Below are positions 35,256 through 46,618 of a stretch of DNA of 64,000 bases, one piece after another. Position numbers and translations under genes: made by a program. How positions within the stretch are numbered: position 1 is the first letter of the stretch; every line of letters begins with the position of its first letter. The stretch lies in assembly GCA_963691705.1 (NCBI GenBank), contig OY829542.1, positions 57,205,002-57,269,001 on the forward strand. The letters run 5' to 3'. The notes beneath the pieces are model-generated. The model worked only from the letters and a program-made list of their open reading frames with translations. It searched no databases and was not told the DNA's origin. This DNA is from Viola odorata. Taxonomy: Eukaryota; Streptophyta; Magnoliopsida; Malpighiales; Violaceae.

Positions 35256-36205
35256 TGTGCTACCGATCGTTGAAATCTTTACTGCTACTACTACCTTGTG
35301 GCTTGTATATATTAAGCAAGCTTTCACGTTTTTGTACTTGCGTGTTGTCGGAGACTGTCCGGATTTGTATTTCAAGCAAATGAATGGGAATTCAAGTTCG
35401 TTTGTACTTAATATTTATTAAATGAAATATTTATTTGTACATATATAAAAAACCATGCAACCTCTCAAATTCCATAATAAATTGTATTAAATGAAATAGA
35501 TTAATTATGCATATTAAATTAATTTAATAATGTAAGTAAAAAGTTGTTGTATATCATAAATTGCATTAAAATTAATAAATATATAATTTAAGTGAGCACA
35601 CTAAAAAAAATTATATTATCTAGTAAATTAATTAAGTGAAAAATTATAGCATAACAAAATTAAAAATTATTGTATGCCACATGTCAACATATTATTAATT
35701 TAAAATGATAAATGAGTGAAGAAATTTATGGATCCTTGCTGGTTTTCTTTTGAGCCTTCGTATAAATTTTCACCATGTAATTTTTATATTTATATAGATT
35801 TCTTCCCAAACAGATTCTGCTTTCTGTCACAATTAATGTAATGATCAAAATTACATTTTCGAAAAAATGTTAAAAAATCACAATCAAATAAATACATCGA
35901 TTTATTTTTCAAAAGTTATGATTTATTTATTTTTGGAAAGCAATGTATTATGATTCTTTTATCGATTTATTTTTCAAAAGTTATGATTTATTTATTTTTG
36001 GAAAGCAATGTATTATGATTCTTTTAAGAGATCTGTTCAAAATAAAAAAACAAGAAAGAAAGAAGGAGGAGGGAGCAAGTGCTTGGTGTTTATATTTGTC
36101 CCTGTACCTGGAAACAGACTCGATAACAGACTCAAGGACAGCAACTCCTTTCCTGCAGAAAACCGATAGAGGCGAAAGTAAAGAGGAGCTGAGGAGGTAT
36201 TAGAT
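35256..36205. other. F-box gene 3' region and promoter of the LPA1-like gene
   Basis: The first 200 bp are probably 3' UTR. The rest is very AT-rich with no coding signal. A perfect tandem duplication sits at 35896-36025, and the last 150 bp before the ATG are purine-rich. Confidence 0.5.
35896..36025. repeat. Perfect 65-bp tandem duplication in a promoter
   Basis: 35896-35960 and 35961-36025 are identical over all 65 bases, both starting ATCGATTTATTTTTC and ending TATTATGATTCTTTT. It ends about 180 bp before the start codon of the LPA1-like gene. Identity in fast-drifting AT-rich DNA implies a very recent event or an assembly artefact. Confidence 0.95.
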
Positions 36206-39200
36206 ATGGAGATGAAGAAATACAAGGAAGTGGCGACATCATCAGCAGCACCTTCTAGCCCTAGCAACAACAGCGAGGAAGAAGAAGGCTCCGATAACAT
36301 CAAGAACTCATCTTTTCACGCCGCCAAATTCTCTCCTCGAAATGCTTCCTCCAAATACGACTTTGTCAAGGTCACTACCCTCTTCCTCTTTCCCTTTCCC
36401 CTCCAAATTCAGTATTCAATTGATTGTTCACTTATTTTGGGATTACAAAACTATGCAGGTGAAGGTGTGGTTAGGCGATAACGCTGATCACTACTATGTC
36501 CTATCCAGATTTCTGCTTAGTAGAATGCTTACTGTCACTAAGGTTTCTTTTTTCTTCCCCCCCTTTCATATGATCAAAGAACTAATGGAGTTTAACTTGT
36601 AGATATGCTTATTTGTGCTCCATTGTGCTCTTTGCATTTCTCAGATACCCAATCATGTTGCTATCAAAATTTCTCTTGAGCTCAAGAAGCTGCTCATTGA
36701 TAATAGCCTTCTCGATGTGTATGTTCTGTGTTATAATTTTCTTTCTTTTCTTTCTTTTTAACTTTTCATGATAATACCCAACCTCGTTCTTTTTGTTTTT
36801 GCAGTTCTCAGTCTGATTTGGAAGCTAATCTATTTAAGGTATTCACTTTCAATTGCCTATAATTCAAAGGGAGAAATCCCCTAACATAGCACAAGCAGCC
36901 GTGAATTGTTGGATTTTTGTCTGATAAAGTCCTGTCCTCTGTCCATGCAGCTTATGGAGCGGCGGGGTTATGGAGAAGAATACATTAATCGTTACAAGAT
37001 GATGACAAGGTTAGCAAATCCCCTGGAAGAGCAACCTCTTCGGTCCATCTTTCATATAAACTCCTTACTCAAATCTGTAACATCACATCTGTATATACTT
37101 TTCAATTGGTTGCTTACACTGCATTCCGTTGTTGTGCTTTTGAGAAGAAAAGAAAAGAAAAGAATATTAGATCTCTTTCTATTCCCAATTAATTATTCAG
37201 AAAGTATCATTCATTTTTCCCTTGGTTCTCATCCTCATAGGTTTCACCATCAAAGAGTGCCCTTGGTAATCCTTGTTTGCGGAACTGCATGTGTCGGTAA
37301 ATCTACCCTAGCTACCCAACTAGCTCAAAGACTGAATTTGCCTAATGTCTTGCAGGTTCTACTTCCACTTTTGATGAAATCTTGTTATCTTACGGGATGC
37401 GTGTACAAAAAGTTATATACTGATGCTGTTTACCCTTATATTTTTATTGTTGCAGACAGATATGGTGTATGAATTGCTACGTACGTCAACAGAGTAGGCC
37501 ACTGATTCATTCTCTTTTCAATATCCACTTTTTCTGCTTTTACGTTCCAATCTGTAGATTTATTTTTTTCCTTTTCTAGATTTAGTTAGAATTTTAGTTT
37601 ATTTGCATCAAACATTGAGACTATGTCCAGAGAAACAGAAACACATTAGAGTGCTTACGTTCTGGTCTATCTGTTTTAGTGCACCATTAACATCCACTCC
37701 AGTATGGGCACGGGACTTCAATTCTTCAGAGGAGTTAATTGTTGAATTTTGTAGAGAATGTAGAATTGTTCGCAAAGGTATTCTCTCAATTTCTCTACTT
37801 TGCCTTTGTATTGCACAAGATGTTATGTACTTTTTTGAGCCATTAGTTGTTAAGGACAATCATACTATTGGTGTTCATGTCAATAATTCATGGCACAGCG
37901 GCAATTGTCGTCATTGTGTTCTGCAAGTATACGGTGCCTTGATTTGTTGGTTTGTTGTTTGCTCCCTAGGCCTGGCTGGTGATTTGAAGAAAGCAATGAA
38001 AGATGGAAAGCCAATAATAATTGAAGTATGATACTCTCTGTTTTTTTTTTCAACCGATACACTGAGTAAATCAGATGGTAGTTAGAAACTTTTGTTGTCC
38101 TTGTTTTCATGTCAGTGCTGTCCCCTCATATTGCTTATGATAAAAATGGCAGGGGATACATTTGGACCCAAGCATTTATTTAATGGATGAAGGTCAGAAG
38201 TTACCAATTGACATCCCTGAGAAATCCAAAGAGCCAGAACCTGAATCAGTGACATCTGATGATCCTGCAAGACAAGTGGAAAGTAATGTTAGTGGTTCTG
38301 AAAATCATGCAGAGGGTAGTAACTGCTCTTCAGAGCCAGCCTCAGAAGAAAGGCTATCTGATGACCAAGTGAATAAGGCCTTGGATTGTCAGAAATCTAG
38401 TGATGCATCTGGAAGTGTCAGTGAAGAGAAAGGTAATTCTTCCTTTGGGTGTTGACTATGTTGATTTTAGGGGAAGTACAAGGGATGAGACTTATGGTCA
38501 CAATTTATGTAATTATGTTTTGGTTATGCAGGCAAGACTGTTACAAATACTGAGGGAGTGAGAAAGACATCGCTGAGGAATGAAAAAGGTGGTGCTGAAC
38601 CAATAATCGTTCCCATAGTTCTGGACATGGCCAAATTTGATCACAAAGTTTGTTCATTATCCTGGTTTGATCTATAAGCTAATTTGAGATTCTTTGATGT
38701 TCCTATTTGATATTGGATCATTATTTGCCTTCTCATTCTTTTTTCCCCTCGAAACTCTCTTGAGCAGGCTTTACTTGAGGAGTGGCTCTCAACTCGTATA
38801 TTGGGTGATAATAAATGGCCTGTTCAGGTATTAACAATTTTTAATTTCTTATTCTGAAGGTCAAGTTTGGAATGATTCTCCATATGTTTTGTAATTGGGA
38901 TCTTGATTCTTTGGGTCTTCTTTGGTTTTCCAATTAATAATTGCTCAAGGATGGTATGAATTAGTCGAGACGTCTATCCTTGTAAGGGAATTGCTAAAAA
39001 ATTGTAAAAGCCAATTGAAATGGGTTCTTATTCTGGACTTTGATCTTTATCTTTTTGGGTTCTGATGTACTAGGCCACTAAGTCTATGATCTAGGCTTGC
39101 GATTGTTTTGTTCCTAAAGTTCCTCCATTTTTTTTCCTTTTCTTCCACATTCATGCTTTGAATATCTGCTATTTTTTACCAAAATGTTCAGTTGCTTGTC

Positions 39201-40628
39201 TTGCCATTATCTTTTTCTTTTCAGAAGTTTTTTTGTTGAATTGTGATTCTGAATGCGTATTGATTTTCATGTTTTTGTCCTAGGATAAAGACAGGTTGAT
39301 TACTAATTTGAAAACCATCCAGGACTACCTCTGCTCTTTTAAGTCACAGGTTTGCTTCTTAATATCTGTTTCTCATAATTCTTTCTTGCTGCCTTTTAAG
39401 TGGTAACTTTGCAATAGTTGATCCATGTTTTTGAGGTTCTGTTATAATAATGAGGTATTTTCACATCAACAAATAATTGGTTTTCATTTTGAATCTTGTT
39501 TTCACGGTTTCGTTTCTCATCATAGTTTGCCATTTATCCTGTGTTTAGATGCCAAATCTGAGGAACTTGTAACTATTGGTAAAGAATGAGGGAATATAGG
39601 TGTATCCTATTCAAAGAAGTTTTAAGAAAAGGCAAAGTGAAAGTAATGATAAAACTAATTAATTAATTATAAATAAAAAGATGAACTTTAGTGTTGAATT
39701 CCTTATGTTGTTATCAAACTTGGGGTATCTGAACTTTTCTTTTGGGCTGTAATGTTGTATAAACTAGGCTTATGGAGTTACTTCTTGCATGTGATTTTAC
39801 CTTTTCTGTTTCACTTAATTGTGAAGGTTGCTCTTGTAGTAAGGAAAGAAGCCAACTTAAACAATTAAACTCTTAACAAAATCATCTGGTGTTGCTTATG
39901 TTCTTAGTTTCATTTGTTTCTGCATATCTTGTTATGATTGTAGGAACCCTCCTCGATTTACCATAGAAACAAGAACCATTTCCCTAATTGTTTTTCTAGA
40001 TTTTGAAAGCTGTAAGAGTTCAGTCAACCTTTCATAGTATTTTGTATTTATCACAGTCAAGTATGTTTAATATTTCTTCCAACAGGGTGGTTTGACAGTA
40101 GTCAATATATCAGCTACAACATTCCCTCAGACACTGGATTTCCTGCATGGATATCTTCTTCAGGTAAGTTTTTATCAACATGTTGGGAGTCTAAACCCAC
40201 AAGCCTCTCTCTAAACACCCCATCCCTATGGGTGGACTATGAACTCAATTCTTTGTTACCCTCCTGAGAGTTTCCTTCCTTTCCTCCTTGTCTCATTTGC
40301 ATTGCCTCACTTTTTCTGTCCTTTTTTCTCCCTCTCCAATGTCACCTGCCCAGACTGTGCCATCTTGCCAAAAGTAGTAATTGCTGCTAGTTACCTTAGG
40401 ATTTAGGAGCTAGCTCTTGCGATGATTTACTCTTACCTTTGTTGTTGATCTAGATATATTATAAAAGCATCCAATGCTGCTCCTTCTGTTCCAATCGTAG
40501 TTCTTTCCTTAGACATTTTAAATTGATGTTGCAATATGATGATATGGATTTTTTTTACCCTCCAGTGTATTGAGCAAGGGATTTCATCTGGGTCCAGCGA
40601 CAACAGTAAAAAGCCAGCTGAAACTTAG
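36206..40628 (+). CDS. LPA1-like P-loop protein (2-phosphoglycerate kinase-like)
   Basis: Encodes 461 aa in 15 exons: 36206-36370, 36459-36542, 36645-36718, 36805-36838, 36951-37009, 37241-37355, 37456-37493, 37680-37777, 37970-38025, 38153-38432, 38532-38647, 38768-38827, 39284-39349, 40086-40163, 40566-40628. After a serine/acid-rich N-terminus, residues about 50-138 resemble an ATP-cone-type domain. The kinase-like domain begins with Walker A GTACVGKST (153-161) and includes TDMVYELLRTS, ARDFNSSEELIVEFCREC and IIIEGIHLDPSIY. A serine/glutamate-rich linker follows, then WLSTRILGDNKWPVQ and FPQTLDFLHGYLLQ. Rice LPA1 of this family affects seed phytic acid; the exact substrate is unsettled. 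Arabidopsis homologues are, from memory, over 700 aa, so this copy is short. The exon sum is a multiple of three. Confidence 0.88.
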
Positions 40629-42026
40629 ATTATATCTAGATTTCAGCCAGAGAGATGGCAGGTACAAATTGAATTTTAGCAACTGTTTACAAATATATAT
40701 GTGAATAGAAGAAGTTAGATTCGTCTAAATACTTTTTATATCCTGGCAAGTAATAAAATAAAGAAATGAAGTAAGAAAAAGAATGGAGAAGGAACAAAAA
40801 AGAATTACATGAATTCCACGTGCTATTTCCTAGTTGGTACACTTCTGTTTTCATTTAGATGAGCGTTTGTGACACTGGGTTAAAGGAGCATCCTCATTAG
40901 CTGCTATGCTCTCTCCAATCTGCTAATTTGTCATTTTGGGATGATGACTTATTCTTGCTGAATTGACTTGCTGTCTTGCTGCTTCTATGATATGTTCTTC
41001 CCTGTCCCCATGTCTTCTCCGTATACGTATAGTTTATTTCACTGATCTCTCTTCCTCTAGTGATTTGTGGGTTTCATGTCTTGCACTCTTTCCGTTAGCC
41101 TAACTTGTGTTTGATCACTTTTACATGTTTTCACTTTATGACTTTTCCCCTTATTTGCTCTTACATAACTGTTCTTGCTCCTTTAAGTGTTGAAAGTGAA
41201 TGGATGGCTGAAATGGCTGCAAGCAAATAGAAAAAAGAGTCTCTTTCGACAACCTTGGGCGAGCGTCTTGTAACATTAAAATTTTGAACCAGTGCAAGTT
41301 TCTACCTATGCGTGTCAGATGAACCAATCTTTGATTCACAAGCTTCGTGGAATGACTGGCGTATGCATCTTTCATGCTTTAGCAGGGGACTACTGAATGA
41401 ACCGAATTTTGGGTTTCTTGATTTGTTGTAAAATGGTCTCTATTTGTTAAGTTGCTCACGGTTCTGAATTTATTTTGTGCTCAGCTGCCGAAGCATATGC
41501 TGCTCTTTTTTCTAGTTAATAGGATTGCAGCTATCGTTGTTACTGATCAAAAGTAGATGCTTTTGAAATGCTGCTCCTCAACACCTTAGCCTAGCCATGG
41601 CTTGCAAATGTTTGCAGGAATGTTTTAGTCCGTCCCACCATTTGCATGTTGTTAAATGGCGTATCTTTAGATGTTTGAAATCTTACTTTCCATTTGGTTA
41701 ACACGAAATCTCTGAAATCAAAATCTGTATATGGTAGTAGTGTTGAAAACACGAAGCGGCTTCGTATATATGATATGCATGATGCATGACAGAAGCAAGA
41801 TTTACAACACTGCTGTGTTTTTTACAGACATTTTGAGAGAGATGGCCTTTGTATGGTCCTCTCTCGACCTAAGCGCATACATGGCAGACATGTGCTTACA
41901 CTTGAAGAACTGCCTTTCTATTTCTCATAAGCCAAGAAAGTAGAAGATTAAGGAAAGGGAAGGGGGAGAAGATAGACAGAGACATGAACAGGAGATGATA
42001 AATGGAGAAGTTAGAACAAGGGATGG
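40629..42026. other. Convergent intergenic region (LPA1-like and AKR 3' ends)
   Basis: No separate gene is supported. A GTACAA donor-like site follows ATGGCAG at about 40665-40671, and a matching AG lies near 41193, so the LPA1-like 3' UTR may contain an intron. The plus- and minus-strand genes converge here. Confidence 0.45.
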
Positions 42027-43527
42027 TCAAATTTCACCGTCCCATAGGTCTTGTATCGTTTTGTAGGGACTAGTTGTCTGGTTAACAAGGAAATCTCCTC
42101 TCATTATCTTCTTCTCCTCCAATTTATCGATGCCGAGGAGATCCTGATGGTCCACTTTTAGGTGCAAGGCTCCTATGTTTTCCTTCAGTCGGTTCTCGTT
42201 GAAGCTCTTAACGATCACGCTCGAACCCTTTGATAATCCCCATCTTAAAGCGACCTGCAGATTGAAAGAAGAGGATTGAGTATATACAATTCTACTAGCT
42301 AGCTAGGTACCGTAGCGGTGTTTTTGCACTGATGTTTGAAGTTTGTTTGTTTACCTGAGCAGGAGTTGCATTGTGTTTTCTGGCAATGGATTTGATGAAT
42401 GGGTTTTGGACGACAGAAGTTGTTCCCCAAGCACTGCCAGGCGCACCTAATGGTGAATAAGCACTGACATGGATCTCGTTCTCTGCGCAGATCTCTCGGA
42501 GCTTGTTCTGCCTCCACATTGGATGCATTTCTACCTGTTCAACATATACAACAAATATAAGGAGTGAGTCTGACTATTAGAATGAGCTGAATTTTTAATA
42601 ATTTTGCTATAAAATATTGATAGTATTAATTAATTAAAGATTAAAGATTAGAGTAGCAAAATAATAGGGGTACAAAGTACAAACAAACAGGTACCTGATT
42701 AACAGCTGGAGGGACAGAGGCAAGATCAAGCAGTTGAAGGATTTTGTTGGAGGAGAAATTGCTGACACCAATGGATGTGCAGAGTTCCAAGTCCAAGCAT
42801 CTCTGCATCCCATCCCATGTGGATTCCATTTCCAACACCTCAAAATCCTCTTCTTTTGGGACTGCTTCGCAATTCCAAGGCTTCAGCTTCACAGGCCAAT
42901 GCACCAGATACATGTCCAAATACTCCATCCCCAGTTTCCTGTAGCAATCCATTATTTATATTTATATTTATATTTAGTCACGATGAGCTACAAGTCGGTC
43001 GCAACAAATTTGCTTAAATTAAGTAGTAGTGTTAGGATGAGAGTATGATTAATTACTTGAGAGATTGTCGCAGTGCAGAGACAGGATCATGGTGATCACT
43101 TCCCCAGAGCTTGGAAGTGACGAAAACATCATCTCTGTCCACTGTTACTGTACTCTCATCATCCAGCTGGAGCTGGAACTGAAATGCTTGATTCAACGCA
43201 TTCCCCAGTGCTGCCTCTGACCCATAAATCTTTGCAGTGTCAAAATGCCTGTACCCCATCTGCATTCATCATTCATAGTGGAAAGGCATTAGGGGATCAC
43301 ACGCGACGAGATTCTACTAATACTTTTATCATCAGCAAAACAAACCAATGAACTACGAGGGTTAATTAATTTACCTGAAGGGCCATATGTACTGCGGATT
43401 CAGTTGTTTCCCTATGATTGTCCCAGGAATAGGTGCCCATCCCTAACACTGGCATTGTAATGCCGCTGTTCAAACGTACTACCGCATGATCACTGCTAGT
43501 AGTCGTAGTAGAAGTACTGCTCCTCAT
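42027..43527 (-). CDS. Aldo-keto reductase (AKR4-type, NADPH-dependent)
   Basis: Encodes 335 aa in five exons (transcript order): 43375-43527, 43057-43259, 42695-42938, 42355-42534, 42027-42254. It is a full-length single-domain (alpha/beta)8-barrel enzyme. The catalytic tetrad is visible: Asp58 and Tyr63 in GYRHFDTAKIYGSE, Lys101 in VFVTSKLWG, His132 in YLVHWPVKL. Family signatures GVSNFSSNKI, EMHPMWRQNKLREIC and, at the cofactor-binding end, VIVKSFNENRLKEN are present. Such enzymes reduce aldehydes or ketones with NADPH in the cytosol. Plant AKR4 members include chalcone reductase, codeinone-reductase-like, methylecgonone reductase, galacturonate reductase and deoxymugineic acid synthase. 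Sequence alone does not tell which substrate applies. TATATATA lies about 91 bp upstream of the ATG. Confidence 0.93.
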
Positions 43528-43617
43528 CTTTATTTCTATATATATATATATGTTTGTTGATGAAATATCAACAATGGGTGGTTTTTGTTTCTCTCAACTT
43601 TGACACACACCCATCCC

Positions 43618-43625
43618 ATATATAT
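43618..43625 (-). promoter_or_regulatory. TATA box of the aldo-keto reductase gene
   Basis: TATATATA, about 91 bp upstream of the ATG at 43527, a normal plant TATA-to-start spacing with a short 5' UTR. Confidence 0.5.
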
Positions 43626-43654
43626 ACACATCACAAGTCAACTTCACCAATTGG

Positions 43655-43727
43655 TTTTTTCTTTCTTTTTCTTTTTCCTTTCCTTTTTCTTTAAGGAAAT
43701 GGAAAGAAAAAGAAAGAAAGAGGAAAG
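43655..43727. repeat. Pyrimidine/purine inverted repeat in the AKR promoter
   Basis: A pyrimidine-only arm (TTTTTTCTTTCTTTTTCTTT, then TTCCTTTCC) faces a purine arm (GGAAATGGAAAGAAAAAGAA, then AGAAAGAGG). The arms pair in an imperfect hairpin and could also form triplex DNA. It lies about 130-200 bp upstream of the start codon. Confidence 0.7.
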
Positions 43728-43734
43728 AGTTGAT

Positions 43735-46618
43735 TTCTAAGTATTACCCTACAAAAGCTAGCAACTGTTTTTGTGTGTATACAAATATAAATATATTGAT
43801 GATGATTAATAGATTAATTAATTATGGGTTAAGATGATATTATGTATTGTTGGGGGCGGTGTGCATATCGAAACATATGGGATCTTCCATGTCTCTTGGG
43901 ATCTTTTTTACATGTCCCAACCAAATCATCCAATCGCCACTTTAGTACAATAAACTACTAATATTTATTGTTGTAAAGTAAGTAAGGTACGAGCGAGTTG
44001 ACACTATTTTATCATTTATTAACTAAAAGATTGTAAATTTATAATCTGTGCATGAAAAAATCGCTTAATGAGAATATTTTACTTTTTAACGGATCATCTC
44101 GACGCGAATAAAATTAGTCTTAACTCAAAAACGGTATGTGTTAGTGATGTAATCTTCAACACACCCCTTAACAATTTCTTTATTATCTGTACTTAGGTGT
44201 ATAAAATTGAAGTTAATGCCGCCCTTGTTATGTCTTGGCAATTTTTCTATTGGATTATGTTTGACTTTGGAACATTTTTATGATTATGTTTACACAATAA
44301 TACTGTTTTGACATGGAAAAAAAAAGTCAAATCAATTCTTAAATAAATATTTTAGGAGAAAACTGCAAGTCAAGTTCTTGTATAAATTTAAAATATTGGG
44401 GTTGACATTACTTGCAATGGTCAAAAGGGGAAGACAAAGCACCTGTCTTTGTTGCTTCTAATCCCTTGCATTTCCTTAAAATTACTAATGGAATTGCAGG
44501 TTGAAGCAATTACGTGGAATTAACATATCCCAGCCTAAGATGAGTTGGATGTTAAACGAAGTTACTACGTAATTTACAAGAAAGGACGTTCGTTGAAGAA
44601 ATTAGATTCCGTATATGTACTGATTGATGTACGTATATACATGAAGATCTCAGCATATATCTAGCTTTCATACATTTGTTTTGTACTAAACAAACATCAT
44701 TGAACAAAATACTTTGTTATCCATGTTTTTTTCCGGGTCCATATTCGAGTTCACTAAAAAATATATTTTTAATGAATAGTATTATTGAGTATTTTAAAAT
44801 AGTTGTTTCTTCTTAAGATTCGAAATCAGTTGAATCTTTATTATCTCGACTTTGATAGTTTATTTCGATATGTTTGGAGGAATCTTTGGATCGAATTGAA
44901 CCAGCAGTGTTAGGGTTTTATCAGGCTCCATCCCATTAATTGTTAAAGAAATAAGAGCAAATAAAAAGGGATCAATGAATAATATCGGCATTATTTTAGA
45001 AACACCGCCACAGTACGTGTCAAGATCACATAAATCCTGTCATGTGAAATTTTGATCGCCACAATCCTATAATCTTATTCTTAACCACAATAATCTCCTT
45101 TTCTTACAAAGTCTTATTTACTACCCTCTAGTTAGTACTTTATCTTGGCTTCTTTTCTTCTTTATTTTAAGAATTTCGATCAATAAAAAGTTTGTGTAAA
45201 TAGTTTGACACTTTTATTTTTTAAATAAGATATCGTGATTCATGAGTTCTATTTTAACAAATAATTTTCTACTTTGAGCAATTTATCTTTAATGGAGTAA
45301 CTCGATATGAGCATGAGTACGGTACGAATCTGATCATTTTTCAGTTTTAATTAACATCTTCTATAAACCAACTATCCTAACCTTATTTCACATATGCAAT
45401 TAAGAAACCTATTCCTGTAAAATTGATCAATTGTTTTTTTCAAATTTTACTGCAAGTAACTTAGCCTTTTTTCCTTATCAATTTGTTAGCTGAGGTGAGT
45501 GAAATTACTGCAAGACTTATTAATATTAACTCCAGTTCATCTCTTTAAGTTGTAAGTTCAAAATGAAGATTTTGGGCAAGAGCTCTTTCTTTTTATTTGT
45601 TTAGGAGAATGTACTAGACAACCTCACGTCTAGTCATACATCAACTAATATTTTTGACCGATTCATAGTTTCTTCGTTTTAATAAATAGATGTAAAATTT
45701 AACTCTAATTTCTACTAATATTTTAGTAATTTTATCACTCACAAATAAACAAATAAAATCAACTAATAAAGTACATCTCGTTATATCGTACTTTTTTTGT
45801 CAAACCAATTGACTTAATTTTAAAAGGGTTGAAGCTTTTTTCAGCTCAACGGTTAGCTCAGTTTAAACAATTTCATTCGGCTTTCAAGGAGAAAAAAAAA
45901 CCATACACTGTTTACTGTTAGCCAGCTAAGGCTATATATATATATATAATGGTAAAACATCAGCATCAGCATCAACCAATTGGCATCTCTCCACCCTTCC
46001 AATCCAAAATGGCCTGGTTCACAATCAGAACAACCATATTCTGCATAAACAAAGCAGAGTAAATCAAATTACAAGCAGTTACAAGATTGTAAGTGCAAGA
46101 ATGACCTTTATGCCCCCCAAGAAAATCTTCAGCAAATCCGAGGTACCGTACCCCTTTCTTTTTAAAAACATAAAATACTTATAAAGGCAGTGGGTCTCCA
46201 ATGCATAGCACAAATGCTTTATGTTATAAAAGGGGAAGTCTTTAAAATCTCAAGACCAAGTCACCATCATCACCAGTCCACACCAACCACAGAACTGACT
46301 TCTTTGTTATGCAAAATGCAATGCATATATTATAGAATCATAGATATAGTAGATTTCAAGTGCTTAAAGGCTCTTGCATAAATTTCACCATTTTCTGATT
46401 CATGCATACTACACCCAAGAAAAAGAGCAAACCTTTTCTTGCAAAGACCAGATCAAGTTGACAATTTTAATCCATGATGCATCAACAAACTTTGGTGTCT
46501 TAATAATAATCAAACATGTCAACAAGATGAAGTACTTGATTGGTTAAAATTACCAAAAAAAAATTGAAATTTAGTGAGGTTGTCTTAAAATTAGAACCTG
46601 GTTAACAGTACCAGTTAA
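43735..46618. other. Long intergenic region, no gene seen
   Basis: About 2.9 kb of AT-rich sequence with no exon-like ORF on either strand. It holds upstream DNA of the aldo-keto reductase and, towards 46618, the probable 3' UTR of SMC2. A short TA tract lies at about 45935-45948. No transposon ends were recognised. Confidence 0.5.
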
